Assembly: GCA_030710605.1 (NCBI GenBank)
Contig: CP092869.1
Location: forward strand, 9,322,722-9,386,721
Direction: 5' to 3'
Source of the DNA: Cordylochernes scorpioides
Taxonomy: Eukaryota > Arthropoda > Arachnida > Pseudoscorpiones > Chernetidae
DNA: 64,000 bases
Shown: in pieces, positions 21,291 to 31,829 of the stretch
Position numbering within the stretch: the first letter of the stretch is position 1
Layout: every line of letters begins with the position of its first letter
Translations under genes and position numbers: made by a program
Notes under the pieces: model-generated
Seen by the model: the letters and a program-made list of their open reading frames with translations, nothing else
Database searches by the model: none
Told to the model about the DNA's origin: nothing

Positions 21291-21310
21291 TTCTAACTTC
21301 CAGGATTTAC

Positions 21311-21551
21311 CTTGGTGAGCTGGTCCGTTGTCCGTTTGCCGGGCGATGGGGGCGAGGACTCGGATTCCTGTGAGGACAGCCGGTGTGGGGGTCCAGGAGG
21401 TGAGTCCTCACTGAATGTCACCCAGCTGGACGGCAACCGCTTCAATGGATGGACCGCCGCTGAAGTGGACTGTTGGACTCGGTTCTTCTCACAGAACAGC
21501 ACGAAGTCCGTCCAAGGCATTCCCTGCGGACTCTCAGCCGTTGTCCACATT
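21311..21551 (-). CDS. RhoGEF exon B (segment A copy)
   Basis: Exon of 241 bp. The acceptor ends gttag before AATGTGG, and the donor is AAG-gtaaatcc. It encodes MWTTAESPQGMPWTDFVLFC and then a Ser/Pro-rich linker (SSPPSPGKRTTDQLTK). One base at the 5' end completes a codon from an upstream exon, and the 3' end is phase 0, matching exon C. No domain recognised. It is likely the regulatory region N-terminal to the DH domain. Against 49062-49302 there are five differences, four silent and one Thr to Ile. Confidence 0.7.
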
Positions 21552-21624
21552 CTAACATTGTTATGGTGGAAATATCAAGTCTCCAGAGATAAGCTTCTTT
21601 TTAAAATTTATATTCACAAATATC

Positions 21625-21920
21625 TCTCTAGCTTTCGGTATTGGAAACCCTTATACAGAAGAAAAACACGACAAATAATGTGAAAAAACAGTACAAATGT
21701 GATATTGTACTGGGATAAGGTGCATAAATGATGAAAAGGCATCTCCTTATGGGCCAATTCTGGAATAATTAAAAAACAACGAGAATAGTTGATATTTATT
21801 TCGATAGATGGCGCAAGCCATCAGCAACTTTCAGTTGAACGATAAGGAGATGCCTTTTTTATAACTACACATAGTGTCGAATTTTTTTCCTGTTGAAGGG
21901 CTTCCATGCCCGAACGCTAG
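21625..21920. repeat. inverted pair of hammerhead-like motifs around a small MITE (segment A)
   Basis: Minus 21631-21657 (CUGUAUA, stem, GAAAGCUAG) and plus 21890-21918 (CUGUUGA, AGGGC/GCCC stem, GAAC) face outwards. Between them 21737-21860 is a MITE with ends AAGGCATCTCCTTAT and ATAAGGAGATGCCTT. The same arrangement lies at 49378-49670. Confidence 0.5.
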
Positions 21921-23306
21921 AGAGAGAGAGATTGAGATTGAAACTGATTTATTATAACGTCCATATAAGATTATATAAGGTTAAATACAGAATATATATG
22001 AATAAATATGATTATATAATGATAAATATGTAAATAAATATATGAAAAAAAATTTAAAAATTGATATATATATATATAAGATAAAAGTTGATAATTATTT
22101 TTGTGTTAGAGTGTTAAGTTAGATGAGATTAAAAAGTTCTTTATATGTATTATATTTATATCTCATTTAGGAGAGAAAAATGTAATAAAAGTAATTATAT
22201 GTTAGAATAATATGTTTTTATTTTAGATAGAAAAAAAAAAAAATTTTTGAAAAATAAAAAGAAAATTTAACAAGAAAAGAATATTTAACAACGTAACGTC
22301 TTTTAGCATCGGCTTTTACCCGTCATTTAGACATACTCTTAAAATAAATAGGAATAAAGAAGAGATTTATAATGATTATATATTTATTTTTTAGTAAAAG
22401 AGAGGAAAGAGATAAAGAAAGAACCATACACTTTTATTTCAAACAGGTAGAGAATTGAAAGGTTGTTAGTATTTTTTTTAGTTAATTAATAGTTTTTGTA
22501 ATTTTTTTATATAATTTTTTTTTTTCCTATATAATTTTAGATTTTTTTTTTTTTCCTAAGAGTAAGAATAATATAAATAATGTTTTTGCCTAGTTAAGGA
22601 TAGATAAACATATTTTAAATCTTTGCCTATTAGAAATTATTTTTTGGAACCCTAATGGTAGACCAGGACATTACACAAAAGGAGATTTGGAAAATCTATT
22701 GGAGAGAGAAATCTGTGGTACCAGGGCTCTTCAGAAGAAAATACCACAACCCATTTCACCCTTACTTCATTATGGATTGATTTCTCTTCGACCATTAAAC
22801 TGTATAATTAAATTAATATTAGATATCATAGAAGGAGGTTGTTTACTTACTTATTCAAAGTGGCGTCTGCCGCTCCCTCGAGACAGCGCACATGTGTGGA
22901 TGTAACATCTGTCTGTCAGGGACCCGCGACACTGTTCTAAAAGTAACCTTCCCTTTTCTAGGAAATCTTATTTTTAAAATTGTTAGAAGTTAGAAAAGCT
23001 GTCAGAAAAGAATCATTAGAAATTTTAAAGATTGTGAAAATATGTATTAAAATTTTGTTTTCATTGATATAAGTTACATTTTTATTAAAATTATAAATTA
23101 ATTGAATAATAAAACATTTATTATGCTTCAAATTCATTTATATTTGTTTTCCAGTTCCCTCCCACAGTAACTGGAGATCAAATTGAATGAATTTAATGCT
23201 TTATAATCGTTATCATATAATTAATATATTTAAAGTCATAGGAAATATATTCAGTAATTCTATCATTTGTTTTAGTATAAGAGTAGAATATAAGTTGTTG
23301 GTTAGA

Positions 23307-24190
23307 TTAATTGGAGAAGTTTGAAGTTTCAAATTTATAATTATATTTATTATTGCTTAGGTATTTGTGTATTGACAGCCTATTGTAAAACTTTACTGTT
23401 TTGTATTTAAAACCATTGTTTAAATACTCTTTATTAAGATTTTTAATATCTTTAATAAAGTTTGTTTTAATGTTGTTGATTCTATAAAATCTTAAAAATT
23501 GACCAAAATATATGCCTTTGCAGCAATTTGATGATATGTTGGAATTGACATTACAGAATTTAATAATTTTAAAATTATAACAATTTATTTTGTCATATGT
23601 TCCAATTGACTTGTTTGCAAGGTTTATATTTAAGTCTAAAAAGTTAACCTCCTTGTTATTAGTTATCTTTTCATTATTTTTAAGTTTCAAATATTTAGGG
23701 TATATTTTGTAAATGACATTATTGAATTGTGGGTTATTCAAGATAATGATGTCATCTACATAGCGGAACATATGCCAATTTACATCATTCTGTAGGAAGA
23801 ACTCTCTTTCATACCAAAAAAGTAATAAGTTTGCTAGTAGAGGACTGGATGAAGTTCCCATTGGAACACCTTTAGATTGAATGTATATTTTGTTTTTAAA
23901 ATTAATATAATTAAAGTTTAAGAAGGTTTCAAGTAATGTTTTTGCTGTTTTGTTATCTAATTTAAATGTTTTGTATTTGTTGTGAATAATTTGAATATGG
24001 AATGTTTTGTCATTAATGAATTTATTTATTAAGCTGTGTATTTTATTATTAAGGTCTTCTAAACGTATGTTAGAGTAAAGATCTTCAAAATCAAATGTAT
24101 GAACTGTATTGATCTTTTGTAGGTTATTTGTTAGGAAGTTATTGATTTTTTTATTAGAATCTATGAATTTATAATTATGTTTGTAGTTAT
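23307..24190 (-). pseudogene. Penelope-like reverse transcriptase fragment, left arm
   Basis: Mirror image of 24210-25112. It keeps FDFEDLYSNI (motif A), KGVPMGTSSSPLLANLLL (motif B), FRYVDDIII (motif C with the catalytic DD), VNFLDLNINL and FGQFLRFYRIN, the last typical of Penelope-like RTs. It ends in the stop after TSNFSN. One residue differs (TYDKINC, where the right arm has TYDKRNC). A 1-base difference near the centre alters the extreme 5' frame. The N-terminus is missing. Confidence 0.8.
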
Positions 24191-24209
24191 TTTATTTATT
24201 ATGAATTGA

Positions 24210-25112
24210 AGTGTTGTAATAAATAAAATAACTAACAAACATAATTATAAATTCATAGATTCTAATAAAAAAATCATTAACTTCCTAACAAATAACCTAC
24301 AAAAGATCAATACAGTTCATACATTTGATTTTGAAGATCTTTACTCTAACATACGTTTAGAAGACCTTAATAATAAAATACACAGCTTAATAAATAAATT
24401 CATTAATGACAAAACATTCCATATTCAAATTATTCACAACAAATACAAAACATTTAAATTAGATAACAAAACAGCAAAAACATTACTTGAAACCTTCTTA
24501 AACTTTAATTATATTAATTTTAAAAACAAAATATACATTCAATCTAAAGGTGTTCCAATGGGAACTTCATCCAGTCCTCTACTAGCAAACTTATTACTTT
24601 TTTGGTATGAAAGAGAGTTCTTCCTACAGAATGATGTAAATTGGCATATGTTCCGCTATGTAGATGACATCATTATCTTGAATAACCCACAATTCAATAA
24701 TGTCATTTACAAAATATACCCTAAATATTTGAAACTTAAAAATAATGAAAAGATAACTAATAACAAGGAGGTTAACTTTTTAGACTTAAATATAAACCTT
24801 GCAAACAAGTCAATTGGAACATATGACAAAAGAAATTGTTATAATTTTAAAATTATTAAATTCTGTAATGTCAATTCCAACATATCATCAAATTGCTGCA
24901 AAGGCATATATTTTGGTCAATTTTTAAGATTTTATAGAATCAACAACATTAAAACAAACTTTATTAAAGATATTAAAAATCTTAATAAAGAGTATTTAAA
25001 CAATGGTTTTAAATACAAAACAGTAAAGTTTTACAATAGGCTGTCAATACACAAATACCTAAGCAATAATAAATATAATTATAAATTTGAAACTTCAAAC
25101 TTCTCCAATTAA
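24210..25112 (+). pseudogene. Penelope-like reverse transcriptase fragment, right arm
   Basis: Open from the spacer at the palindrome centre (24210) to the stop at 25110-25112, about 300 codons. RT motifs A (TFDFEDLYSNI), B (MGTSSSPLLANLLLFWYERE) and C (YVDD) are in order, then FLDLNINL, the YDKRNC segment and the GQFLRFYRIN block. There is no GIY-YIG nuclease after RT. The resemblance to RTs with YDKR and MGT-x-x-x-PLLA motifs suggests, as an inference, the Naiad/Chlamys branch where the nuclease is N-terminal. A 5' truncation would then have removed it. It would act at target-primed reverse transcription in the nucleus. Confidence 0.8.
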
Positions 25113-26530
25113 TCTAACCAACAACTTATATTCTACTCTTATACTAAAACAAATGATAGAATTACTGAATATATTTCCTATGACTTTAAATATATTAATT
25201 ATATGATAACGATTATAAAGCATTAAATTCATTCAATTTGATCTCCAGTTACTGTGGGAGGGAACTGGAAAACAAATATAAATGAATTTGAAGCATAATA
25301 AATGTTTTATTATTCAATTAATTTATAATTTTAATAAAAATGTAACTTATATCAATGAAAACAAAATTTTAATACATATTTTCACAATCTTTAAAATTTC
25401 TAATGATTCTTTTCTGACAGCTTTTCTAACTTCTAACAATTTTAAAAATAAGATTTCCTAGAAAAGGGAAGGTTACTTTTAGAACAGTGTCGCGGGTCCC
25501 TGACAGACAGATGTTACATCCACACATGTGCGCTGTCTCGAGGGAGCGGCAGACGCCACTTTGAATAAGTAAGTAAACAACCTCCTTCTATGATATCTAA
25601 TATTAATTTAATTATACAGTTTAATGGTCGAAGAGAAATCAATCCATAATGAAGTAAGGGTGAAATGGGTTGTGGTATTTTCATCTGAAGAGCCCTGGTA
25701 CCACAGATTTCTCTCTCCAATAGATTTTCCAAATCTCCTTTTGTGTAATGTCCTGGTCTACCATTAGGGTTCCAAAAAATAATTTCTAATAGGCAAAGAT
25801 TTAAAATATGTTTATCTATCCTTAACTAGGCAAAAACATTATTTCATATTATTCTTACTCTTAGGAAAAAAAAAAAAATCTAAAATTATATAGGAAAAAA
25901 AAAATTATATAAAAAATTACAAAAACTATTAATTAACTAAAAAAAATACTAACAACCTTTCAATTCTCTACCTGTTTGAAATAAAAGTGTATGGTTCTTT
26001 CTTTATCTCTTTCCTCTCTTTTACTAAAAAATAAATATATAATCATTATAAATCTCTTCTTTATTCCTATTTATTTTAAGAGTATGTCTAAATGACGGGT
26101 AAAAGCCGATGCTAAAAGACGTTACGTTGTTAAATCTTCTTTTCTTGTTAAATTTTCTTTTTATTTTTCAAAATTTTTTTTTTTTTTCTATCTAAAATAA
26201 AAACATATTATTCTAACATATAATTACTTTTATTACATTTTTCTCTCCTAAATGAGATATAAATATAATACATATAAAGAACTTTTTAATCTCATCTAAC
26301 TTAACACTCTAACACAAAAATAATTATCAACTTTTATCTTATATAATTAATTTAGATTTAGCTTGCTAATCTAATAGAATTTCCTTTTTATATATAAATA
26401 TTACTATTATTAAAAGTTTTAAATATAGTTATATCAATATATAATTCCATCTTATCTCACTCTATAATATCAACTTAATTTAAATTATATTTAAGATTTA
26501 AAATTTTATTTGATAAACTTTATTATTTAC

Positions 26531-26538
<8 letters not shown>

Positions 26539-26583
<45 letters not shown>
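26539..26583. repeat. (TA)n microsatellite
   Basis: Pure TA/AT tract directly before gypsy element 2. It resumes at 31803-31826 after the element and is uninterrupted in segment B near 49825-49836. Confidence 0.9.
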
Positions 26584-26587
<4 letters not shown>

Positions 26588-26849
26588 AAGAAGAGTTTGA
26601 AAGTACATTTTATTTTATCCATTATTGTAAATTTGCCTAACCTAATTTGCATTTATGCTTTTAATTTTCTTTGTTCGCCTGTTTTACATGTTTCTTATTT
26701 TTTCACCATTATAAATTCCATCTTAACAATCATTAGATTAGATTTTTTCCTCGACTTGTCCAGTGGACGGTTGTACAATAAACATAATAAACAGTTATTT
26801 CCCGCTGTCTCCATGTTTCCTCGCGGCACCCCAGAACACCATCGCAACA
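26584..26849 (+). repeat. 5' LTR of gypsy element 2
   Basis: 266 bp with TG...CA ends. It contains the gag ATG at 26813-26815. Confidence 0.95.
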
Positions 26850-28108
26850 CTGGTGGAGATGCTGATCCTACCATCAAAAATGAAGCTACCTTAAGAAGAA
26901 GCCGTCGTCTACGAGGACAACCTCCAATGAGATCCTTCAGTGCCTCTCCAACAAGACGCGCCATTGTGAATCAAGATGACGCTACACCTTGCAACAACAT
27001 TTTCTTCTGCCAGCCACCTCCTCCAAGTCTGGAAGTATTTGGCGGATACTCAGACGAAGATCCTTCAGAATGGCTGGAAGAAATCGAGTTGTTAGCAAGA
27101 CAACAACGATGGCCAGACGATGTCATGCTGGCATATGCCCGGAGCTACATGGACGGACCTGCGAAGAAATGGGCAAAACTCAACAGCCCTCACATTTTTT
27201 CGGCCTGGAGTGTATTCAAAAAGGCACTCCTGAGAGATTTCAGGAGGGCAGATACTGCCAAATTTAAATTAATAATGGACCTGCAAAACAGAATCCAGCA
27301 GCCCAATGAGTCAACTCTGCGTTACGCCGAGGATGTCCTCAACCTCTGTAACAAGGTCAACCCCAAAATGACAACGGACGATAAATTATACTACATGAAG
27401 ACTGGTCTAAACAAATACCTGTCACTTATTATGATGATAACACCTTGCAGCACGGTCAAAGACTTTTTGGAACTAGCGAGGCGAATAGATCAACATCTAG
27501 TGGATTTTGAGCAGCGAAGAAGCTTCAGGCAAAATAACCGCCCGACCAGACCATTCCCTCCTAGGAGAAACTACAACAACCAAACAGACCATAGTCGTGG
27601 TTTCGACATACCTCGATTCCAAAAAGGATCGTTCGCAAATGATAGAAGACCAATCGCAAGTGACAGTAGACCAACCTTCGCCCCAGGTAGATTCGAGAGG
27701 GCTAGACCTAATGACACAGGGATGGAACCGGTTGGAAACAATTATAGGAGCTCAGCACCAACCCCAACCAACAGAACCCCCGAGCAGTATCCCAGGAGGC
27801 AGACGTACACGACGCCCCCAAGTAACAGGCGTTATCAAAGGCCATTATACCAGGATCGAAGAATATGCTGGAACTGCTCCGAACAGGGACACATATCGAG
27901 GTATTGCCCTCGTAACACTGAACGACCGACTTACAATATCAGACCAATACAGCGGCAATTTTCAAGGTCCATGGACGAAACCAACTCTGTAAATGAGGAC
28001 TATTTAAAAAATTGTAGAGGAATCGATGATTCGAGGCAACAGGAACCGGACTTTGATGTGAATAGCGAAGACGATTTTCCTACTTTGGGAGAAGCGTCAA
28101 AAAACTAA
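26813..28108 (+). CDS. gag: gag of gypsy element 2
   Basis: 431 codons from ATG 26813. I reject the longer upstream frame because it reads through the TA microsatellite. The start lies inside the 5' LTR, so it must be in the transcribed R/U5 part, and the ORF runs through the primer site (NTGGDADP). Features: basic RRSRRLRG, the capsid core (DPSEWLEEIELLARQQRWPD ... MDGPAKKWAKL), a basic Arg/Pro/Asn-rich stretch and the zinc knuckle CWNCSEQGHISRYC near the end. It forms the particle shell and binds RNA. The stop is TAA 28106-28108 right after A AAA AAC. Confidence 0.92.
   Translation: MFPRGTPEHHRNTGGDADPTIKNEATLRRSRRLRGQPPMRSFSASPTRRAIVNQDDATPCNNIFFCQPPPPSLEVFGGYSDEDPSEWLEEIELLARQQRWPDDVMLAYARSYMDGPAKKWAKLNSPHIFSAWSVFKKALLRDFRRADTAKFKLIMDLQNRIQQPNESTLRYAEDVLNLCNKVNPKMTTDDKLYYMKTGLNKYLSLIMMITPCSTVKDFLELARRIDQHLVDFEQRRSFRQNNRPTRPFPPRRNYNNQTDHSRGFDIPRFQKGSFANDRRPIASDSRPTFAPGRFERARPNDTGMEPVGNNYRSSAPTPTNRTPEQYPRRQTYTTPPSNRRYQRPLYQDRRICWNCSEQGHISRYCPRNTERPTYNIRPIQRQFSRSMDETNSVNEDYLKNCRGIDDSRQQEPDFDVNSEDDFPTLGEASKN
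26851..26862 (+). other. putative primer-binding site, gypsy element 2
   Basis: TGGTGGAGATGC starts 1 nt after the LTR and shares its first nine bases with the sites at 15521 and 7485. It is translated as part of gag. Confidence 0.6.
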
Positions 28109-28130
28109 CCCGACTGAATGGATCTCGGGC
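28099..28130 (+). promoter_or_regulatory. -1 ribosomal frameshift signal, gypsy element 2
   Basis: Heptamer A AAA AAC at 28099-28105, read in gag frame as TCA AAA AAC TAA. Shortly downstream CCCGA and TCGGG (28110-28130) can pair around an 11-nt loop, a possible stimulatory hairpin. pol is in the -1 frame and open from the slip site. Confidence 0.75.
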
Positions 28131-31100
28131 TTCTGGTGGTCGAATAAACTTGGTGATGAATCTTCAAAGAAATAAAACGACTCAGATAGAAATCAATGAT
28201 TATACGGTTGAGGCATTAATCGACACCGGAGCGGTGGTTAGCTGTATTGACGAGGAACTCTCATATAAACTAAAATTAAAAGTTGTCAAAGATAATAATC
28301 TGAATTTGAAAGCTGCAGGTGATCAGAAACTTAATGCAAAAGGAAGGTGGATGGTATCATTCAATATGGATCAGGAAAAATATACAATTCAGATGATAGT
28401 GTTAGAAAAATGTAACCCCAAAATAATTCTGGGAGACGATTTCTTAAGCCATTACAAAGCCTTAATAAACTGCCGAAACAATACTTTATGGATTGAATCC
28501 CCAAATAATATGGACCAAGATGATACAAGTTTAAAATATGCTAGGGCGGTTGAAGATAGAATAATTCCTGAATTTAGCCTATGTCTGGTTAAGGGCTATT
28601 GCGAACCAATTACTGATGACAAAGAAATATTGATAGAGAATCTCTCATCGCTAACATCGAAATATGGCCTGATAACAACAAGATCTTTGCTGAAAAATAC
28701 AAGGTTCCCTGATATTTGGCTTTTGAACCCTTCTTCAAAACCTATAAAAATTCATCGGCACATGAAAATAGGGATAATATCGGAAGTAGACAGGATGTAC
28801 AAGACAGACCATCGAGCAGTTTCCTCCATTGATCTTAATTTTGACATAAATCCCGATTTATCTTCCGAGGAACGTAATCAGGTTTTGATGCTACTCTACG
28901 AATACAAAGAAATGTTCGCCGCACCAGACGATTACAAAGGGAGAACTCACCTTGTCAGACATAAAATCAAAACAAACAGCGATATTCCCATAAGAAAGAA
29001 CCCCTACAGAGTGTCTTTGAGAGAACGCGAAATAATTAATAATCAAATAGATAAGATGTTGAAAAAAGGTATAATTTCTCATTCATCGAGTCCATGGGCA
29101 TCTCCTGTAATTCTCGTTAAGAAGAAAGACGGAACATTTAGATTCTGTGTGGACTACAGAAATTTAAACTCTATCACTGTTAAAGATCAATATCCGCTTC
29201 CTCGTATAGACGACTGCTTCGACTCTCTCCATGGATCTAGATACTTCACATCACTGGACCTGTGTTCAGGATACTGGCAGGTGGAAGTTGAAGAACAAGA
29301 TCGGGAGAAAACTGCTTTTGTGACACCTGACGGACTTTACCACTTCAACGTCTTACCTTTTGGTTTATGCAACGGCCCAGCAACTTTTGAAAGACTAATG
29401 GATAATATATTGAGGACCCATAAATGGAAAATCTGCTTGTGCTACCTTGACGATGTGATAGTTTTCTCTGAAGATCTACCATCGCATTTGACAAGATTGA
29501 AGACCATTTTGGGATGCTTAAGAAAAGCAGGATTGACACTCAATCTTTCAAAATGCAGATTCGCTTATGAAGAGCTCCTTTTATTGGGGCACGTTGTGTC
29601 AAAAGAAGGAATTACACCCGATCCAGAAAAAATTGCGAGCATAAAGGATTTCCCAGCCCTCAGAACAATTAAAAATGTCAGAGCTTTTCTCGGACTATGT
29701 TCTTATTATAGAAGGTTCATTAAAGAATTCTCAAAAATAGCATATCCATTACAAATTCTAACTCGTAAAAACCAGCCGTTTGTATGGGGAAAAGAACAAG
29801 AATCATCTTTTCTAACTTTAAAAGAAAAGCTGAGTTCACCGGAGGTCCTAACTCATTATGATCCAAATAAACCCATAGGCCTCCACACCGACGCAAGCGA
29901 TCAAGGACTTGGGGCAGTGCTCATTCATGTTGAAGATAATGGTAGAGAGCGTCCAATTTCATATGCCAGCAGAACATTGCAGAAGGCTGAGACCAACTAT
30001 TCAACTACTGAAAAGGAATGCTTGGCTATTATATGGGCAATTGGGAAATTCAGGCCTTATCTTTACGGCCGTAAATTCATCGTTTATACCGATCACCATA
30101 GTCTCTGCTGGATGGCCAAAGCAAAAAAACTATCTGGACGTTTGGCGCGTTGGTCGTTGGAATTGCAAGCCTACGATTTTACTATAAATTATAAATCTGG
30201 AAAAACACATTTAGATGCTGATGGATTATCGCGGTGCCCAATTCCAGATAAAATTAAAATTTTACAAATTAATTATAACACCGAAGACTACGACGCTTAC
30301 ATTAAGAAAATTAACAACATGATCGACCAACACCCAAACAGCTACGGAGAAAACTTCACCAAACATAACGGAAAAATTTATAAAAATAATCCTACCCCAA
30401 CAGGCAACCCGTGGTTACTGGTCATCCCAAAGACCAAACAACTAGAACTCTTGGAACAGATGCATGATCATCCTACATCGGGCCACATGGGTATAAAAAG
30501 AACATACAGCCGAATAAAAGATAAATATTTTTGGCCTTCAATGTTTAAAACAGTGGAGAAATATGTTTCCAGTTGCCCTGAATGCCAGTTTCGTAAGACC
30601 CCATCCCAACAACCATCGGGACAATTGCAACCGATACCACCAGCGTCTAGACCGTTCGAACGAATAGGAATAGACCTTTTGGGTAGATTCCCCAAGTCCA
30701 TCAACGGAAATAGGTGGATCGTTGTTTGCACAGACTATTACTCAAGGCATGTTGAAACAGCGGCGCTACCTCGAGGAACTGCCACAGAAATTGCCGATTT
30801 TTTCTTGAAAAGAATAGTACTAAGACATGGAGCACCGAAAATTTTAATTTCTGACCGCGGGAGTTCTTTCTTGAGAAAACTACTCACACAAGTTTTGAAA
30901 ATTTGCAATACGATACATAAGAAAACGACAAGTTACCATCCACAGACAAATGGCCAAACGGAAAGAATGAACCGTACGCTGACAGATATGATATCAATGT
31001 ACATTGACGAGAAGCACCAAAATTGGGACGAGATTCTCCCGTTTGTGACTTTCGCCTACAATTCCTCGGTACAAGAGACGACCGGCTATTCCCCATATTT

Positions 31101-31536
31101 TCTGATTCACGGAAGAGAACCATTGACATTTCTGGACTCTACATTTGACTGGCCGGAAGTACCGCCTAAACCCGGAGACTTTGATGACTACATATCAAAT
31201 CTCCTAACCATAGTTGAAGAATCAAAAAAGATTTCAATGGCTAGAACAATGGCACGGCAAGATAAATCCAAACAAGTATACGACAAACATCGCAGAGAAG
31301 TTAACTTTTCACAGGACGACCTAGTACTGATTTGGACACCGATAAGAAAAGTTGGAAGAGCGGACAAACTACAGAAAAATTACATCGGACCATTCAAGAT
31401 AATTAGGAAGACATCACCAGTAAATTATGAAGTAAAAGAAGTCACGGGAAGAGGCAAGAAAATTGTACATGTGTCAAGAATGAAACTGTACCGGACCGCA
31501 GACTTGAGGACAAGTCTTTTTCAAGGGGGAGAGTAA
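28099..31536 (+). CDS. pol: pol polyprotein of gypsy element 2 (PR-RT-RH-IN)
   Basis: Open from the slippery site to TAA 31534-31536, with no ATG needed if made by frameshifting. Domains by position from 28150: protease with ALIDTGAVVSCI (about residue 23-34), RT with SLDLCSGYWQV (about 367) and CYLDDVIVF (about 431), RNase H with LHTDASDQGLGAVL (about 577), integrase zinc domain HPTSGHMG...CPECQ (about 771-808), DDE core with CTDYYSRHV, SDRGSSF and NGQTERMN (about 860-936), and a GPF motif (about 1079). All catalytic residues I can check are present. It processes particles, copies the RNA and integrates the cDNA. Confidence 0.93.
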   Translation, partial: KKLTRLNGSRASGGRINLVMNLQRNKTTQIEINDYTVEALIDTGAVVSCIDEELSYKLKLKVVKDNNLNLKAAGDQKLNAKGRWMVSFNMDQEKYTIQMIVLEKCNPKIILGDDFLSHYKALINCRNNTLWIESPNNMDQDDTSLKYARAVEDRIIPEFSLCLVKGYCEPITDDKEILIENLSSLTSKYGLITTRSLLKNTRFPDIWLLNPSSKPIKIHRHMKIGIISEVDRMYKTDHRAVSSIDLNFDINPDLSSEERNQVLMLLYEYKEMFAAPDDYKGRTHLVRHKIKTNSDIPIRKNPYRVSLREREIINNQIDKMLKKGIISHSSSPWASPVILVKKKDGTFRFCVDYRNLNSITVKDQYPLPRIDDCFDSLHGSRYFTSLDLCSGYWQVEVEEQDREKTAFVTPDGLYHFNVLPFGLCNGPATFERLMDNILRTHKWKICLCYLDDVIVFSEDLPSHLTRLKTILGCLRKAGLTLNLSKCRFAYEELLLLGHVVSKEGITPDPEKIASIKDFPALRTIKNVRAFLGLCSYYRRFIKEFSKIAYPLQILTRKNQPFVWGKEQESSFLTLKEKLSSPEVLTHYDPNKPIGLHTDASDQGLGAVLIHVEDNGRERPISYASRTLQKAETNYSTTEKECLAIIWAIGKFRPYLYGRKFIVYTDHHSLCWMAKAKKLSGRLARWSLELQAYDFTINYKSGKTHLDADGLSRCPIPDKIKILQINYNTEDYDAYIKKINNMIDQHPNSYGENFTKHNGKIYKNNPTPTGNPWLLVIPKTKQLELLEQMHDHPTSGHMGIKRTYSRIKDKYFWPSMFKTVEKYVSSCPECQFRKTPSQQPSGQLQPIPPASRPFERIGIDLLGRFPKSINGNRWIVVCTDYYSRHVETAALPRGTATEIADFFLKRIVLRHGAPKILISDRGSSFLRKLLTQVLKICNTIHKKTTSYHPQTNGQTERMNRTLTDMISMYIDEKHQNWDEILPFVTFAYNSSVQETTGYSPYFLIHGREPLTFLDSTFDWPEVPPKPGDFDDYISNLLTIVEESKKISMARTMARQDKSKQVYDKHRREVNFSQDDLVLIWTPIRKVGRADKLQKNYIGPFKIIRKTSPVNYEVKEVTGRGKKIVHVSRMKLYRTADLRTSLFQGGE
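31521..31536 (+). other. polypurine tract within the end of pol, gypsy element 2
   Basis: AAGGGGGAGAG is coding (…GGE, then TAA) and directly abuts the 3' LTR at 31537, so the pol C-terminus and the plus-strand primer overlap. Confidence 0.75.
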
Positions 31537-31802
31537 TGTTAAGAAGAGTTTGAAAGTACATTTTATTTTATCCATTATTGTAAATTTGCCTAACCTAATT
31601 TGCATTTATGCTTTTAATTTTCTTTGTTCGCCTGTTTTACATGTTTCTTATTTTTTCACCATTATAAATTCCATCTTAACAATCATTAGATTAGATTTTT
31701 TCCTCGACTTGTCCAGTGGACGGTTGTACAATAAACATAATAAACAGTTATTTCCCGCTGTCTCCATGTTTCCTCGCGGCACCCCAGAACACCATCGCAA
31801 CA
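31537..31802 (+). repeat. 3' LTR of gypsy element 2
   Basis: 266 bp, read as identical to the 5' LTR, followed by the resumed TA tract. Confidence 0.95.
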
Positions 31803-31829
31803 ATATATATATATATATATATATATACA

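Larger units (their letters stand above)
22079..26538. mobile_element. head-to-head pair of 5'-truncated Penelope-like elements (segment A only)
   Basis: Two arms of about 2.1 kb (roughly 22079-24201 and 24217-26346) are inverted and nearly identical, meeting at a 15-bp spacer, followed on the right by about 190 bp of AT-rich sequence not repeated on the left. Each arm carries the same RT fragment reading outward from the centre. The unit lies in a (TA)n tract that segment B has without the insertion. The arms differ at several bases and short indels. Confidence 0.8.
26584..31802 (+). mobile_element. Ty3/gypsy LTR retrotransposon 2, apparently intact (segment A only)
   Basis: Two 266-bp LTRs (TGTTAAG ... 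CGCAACA) read as identical, inserted in a (TA)n tract so the target duplicate is within the repeat. gag and pol are both open without lesions and linked by a -1 frameshift signal, and the pol stop abuts the 3' LTR. 5219 bp. It looks like a young, possibly mobile copy, related to element 1 by gene order, primer site and frameshift site. Confidence 0.95.

Noticed and set aside
22079-26346. The PLE palindrome as a pure sequencing artefact (read-through of a hairpin template)
   Set aside because: The arms differ at several bases and indels, and the right side has extra sequence absent from the left. Not fully excluded without reads.
26510-26812. N-terminal extension of the gypsy 2 gag frame with a long Ile/Tyr repeat
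   Set aside because: It is translation of the (TA)n microsatellite and the LTR. The ATG at 26813 followed by gag-like sequence is the sensible start.
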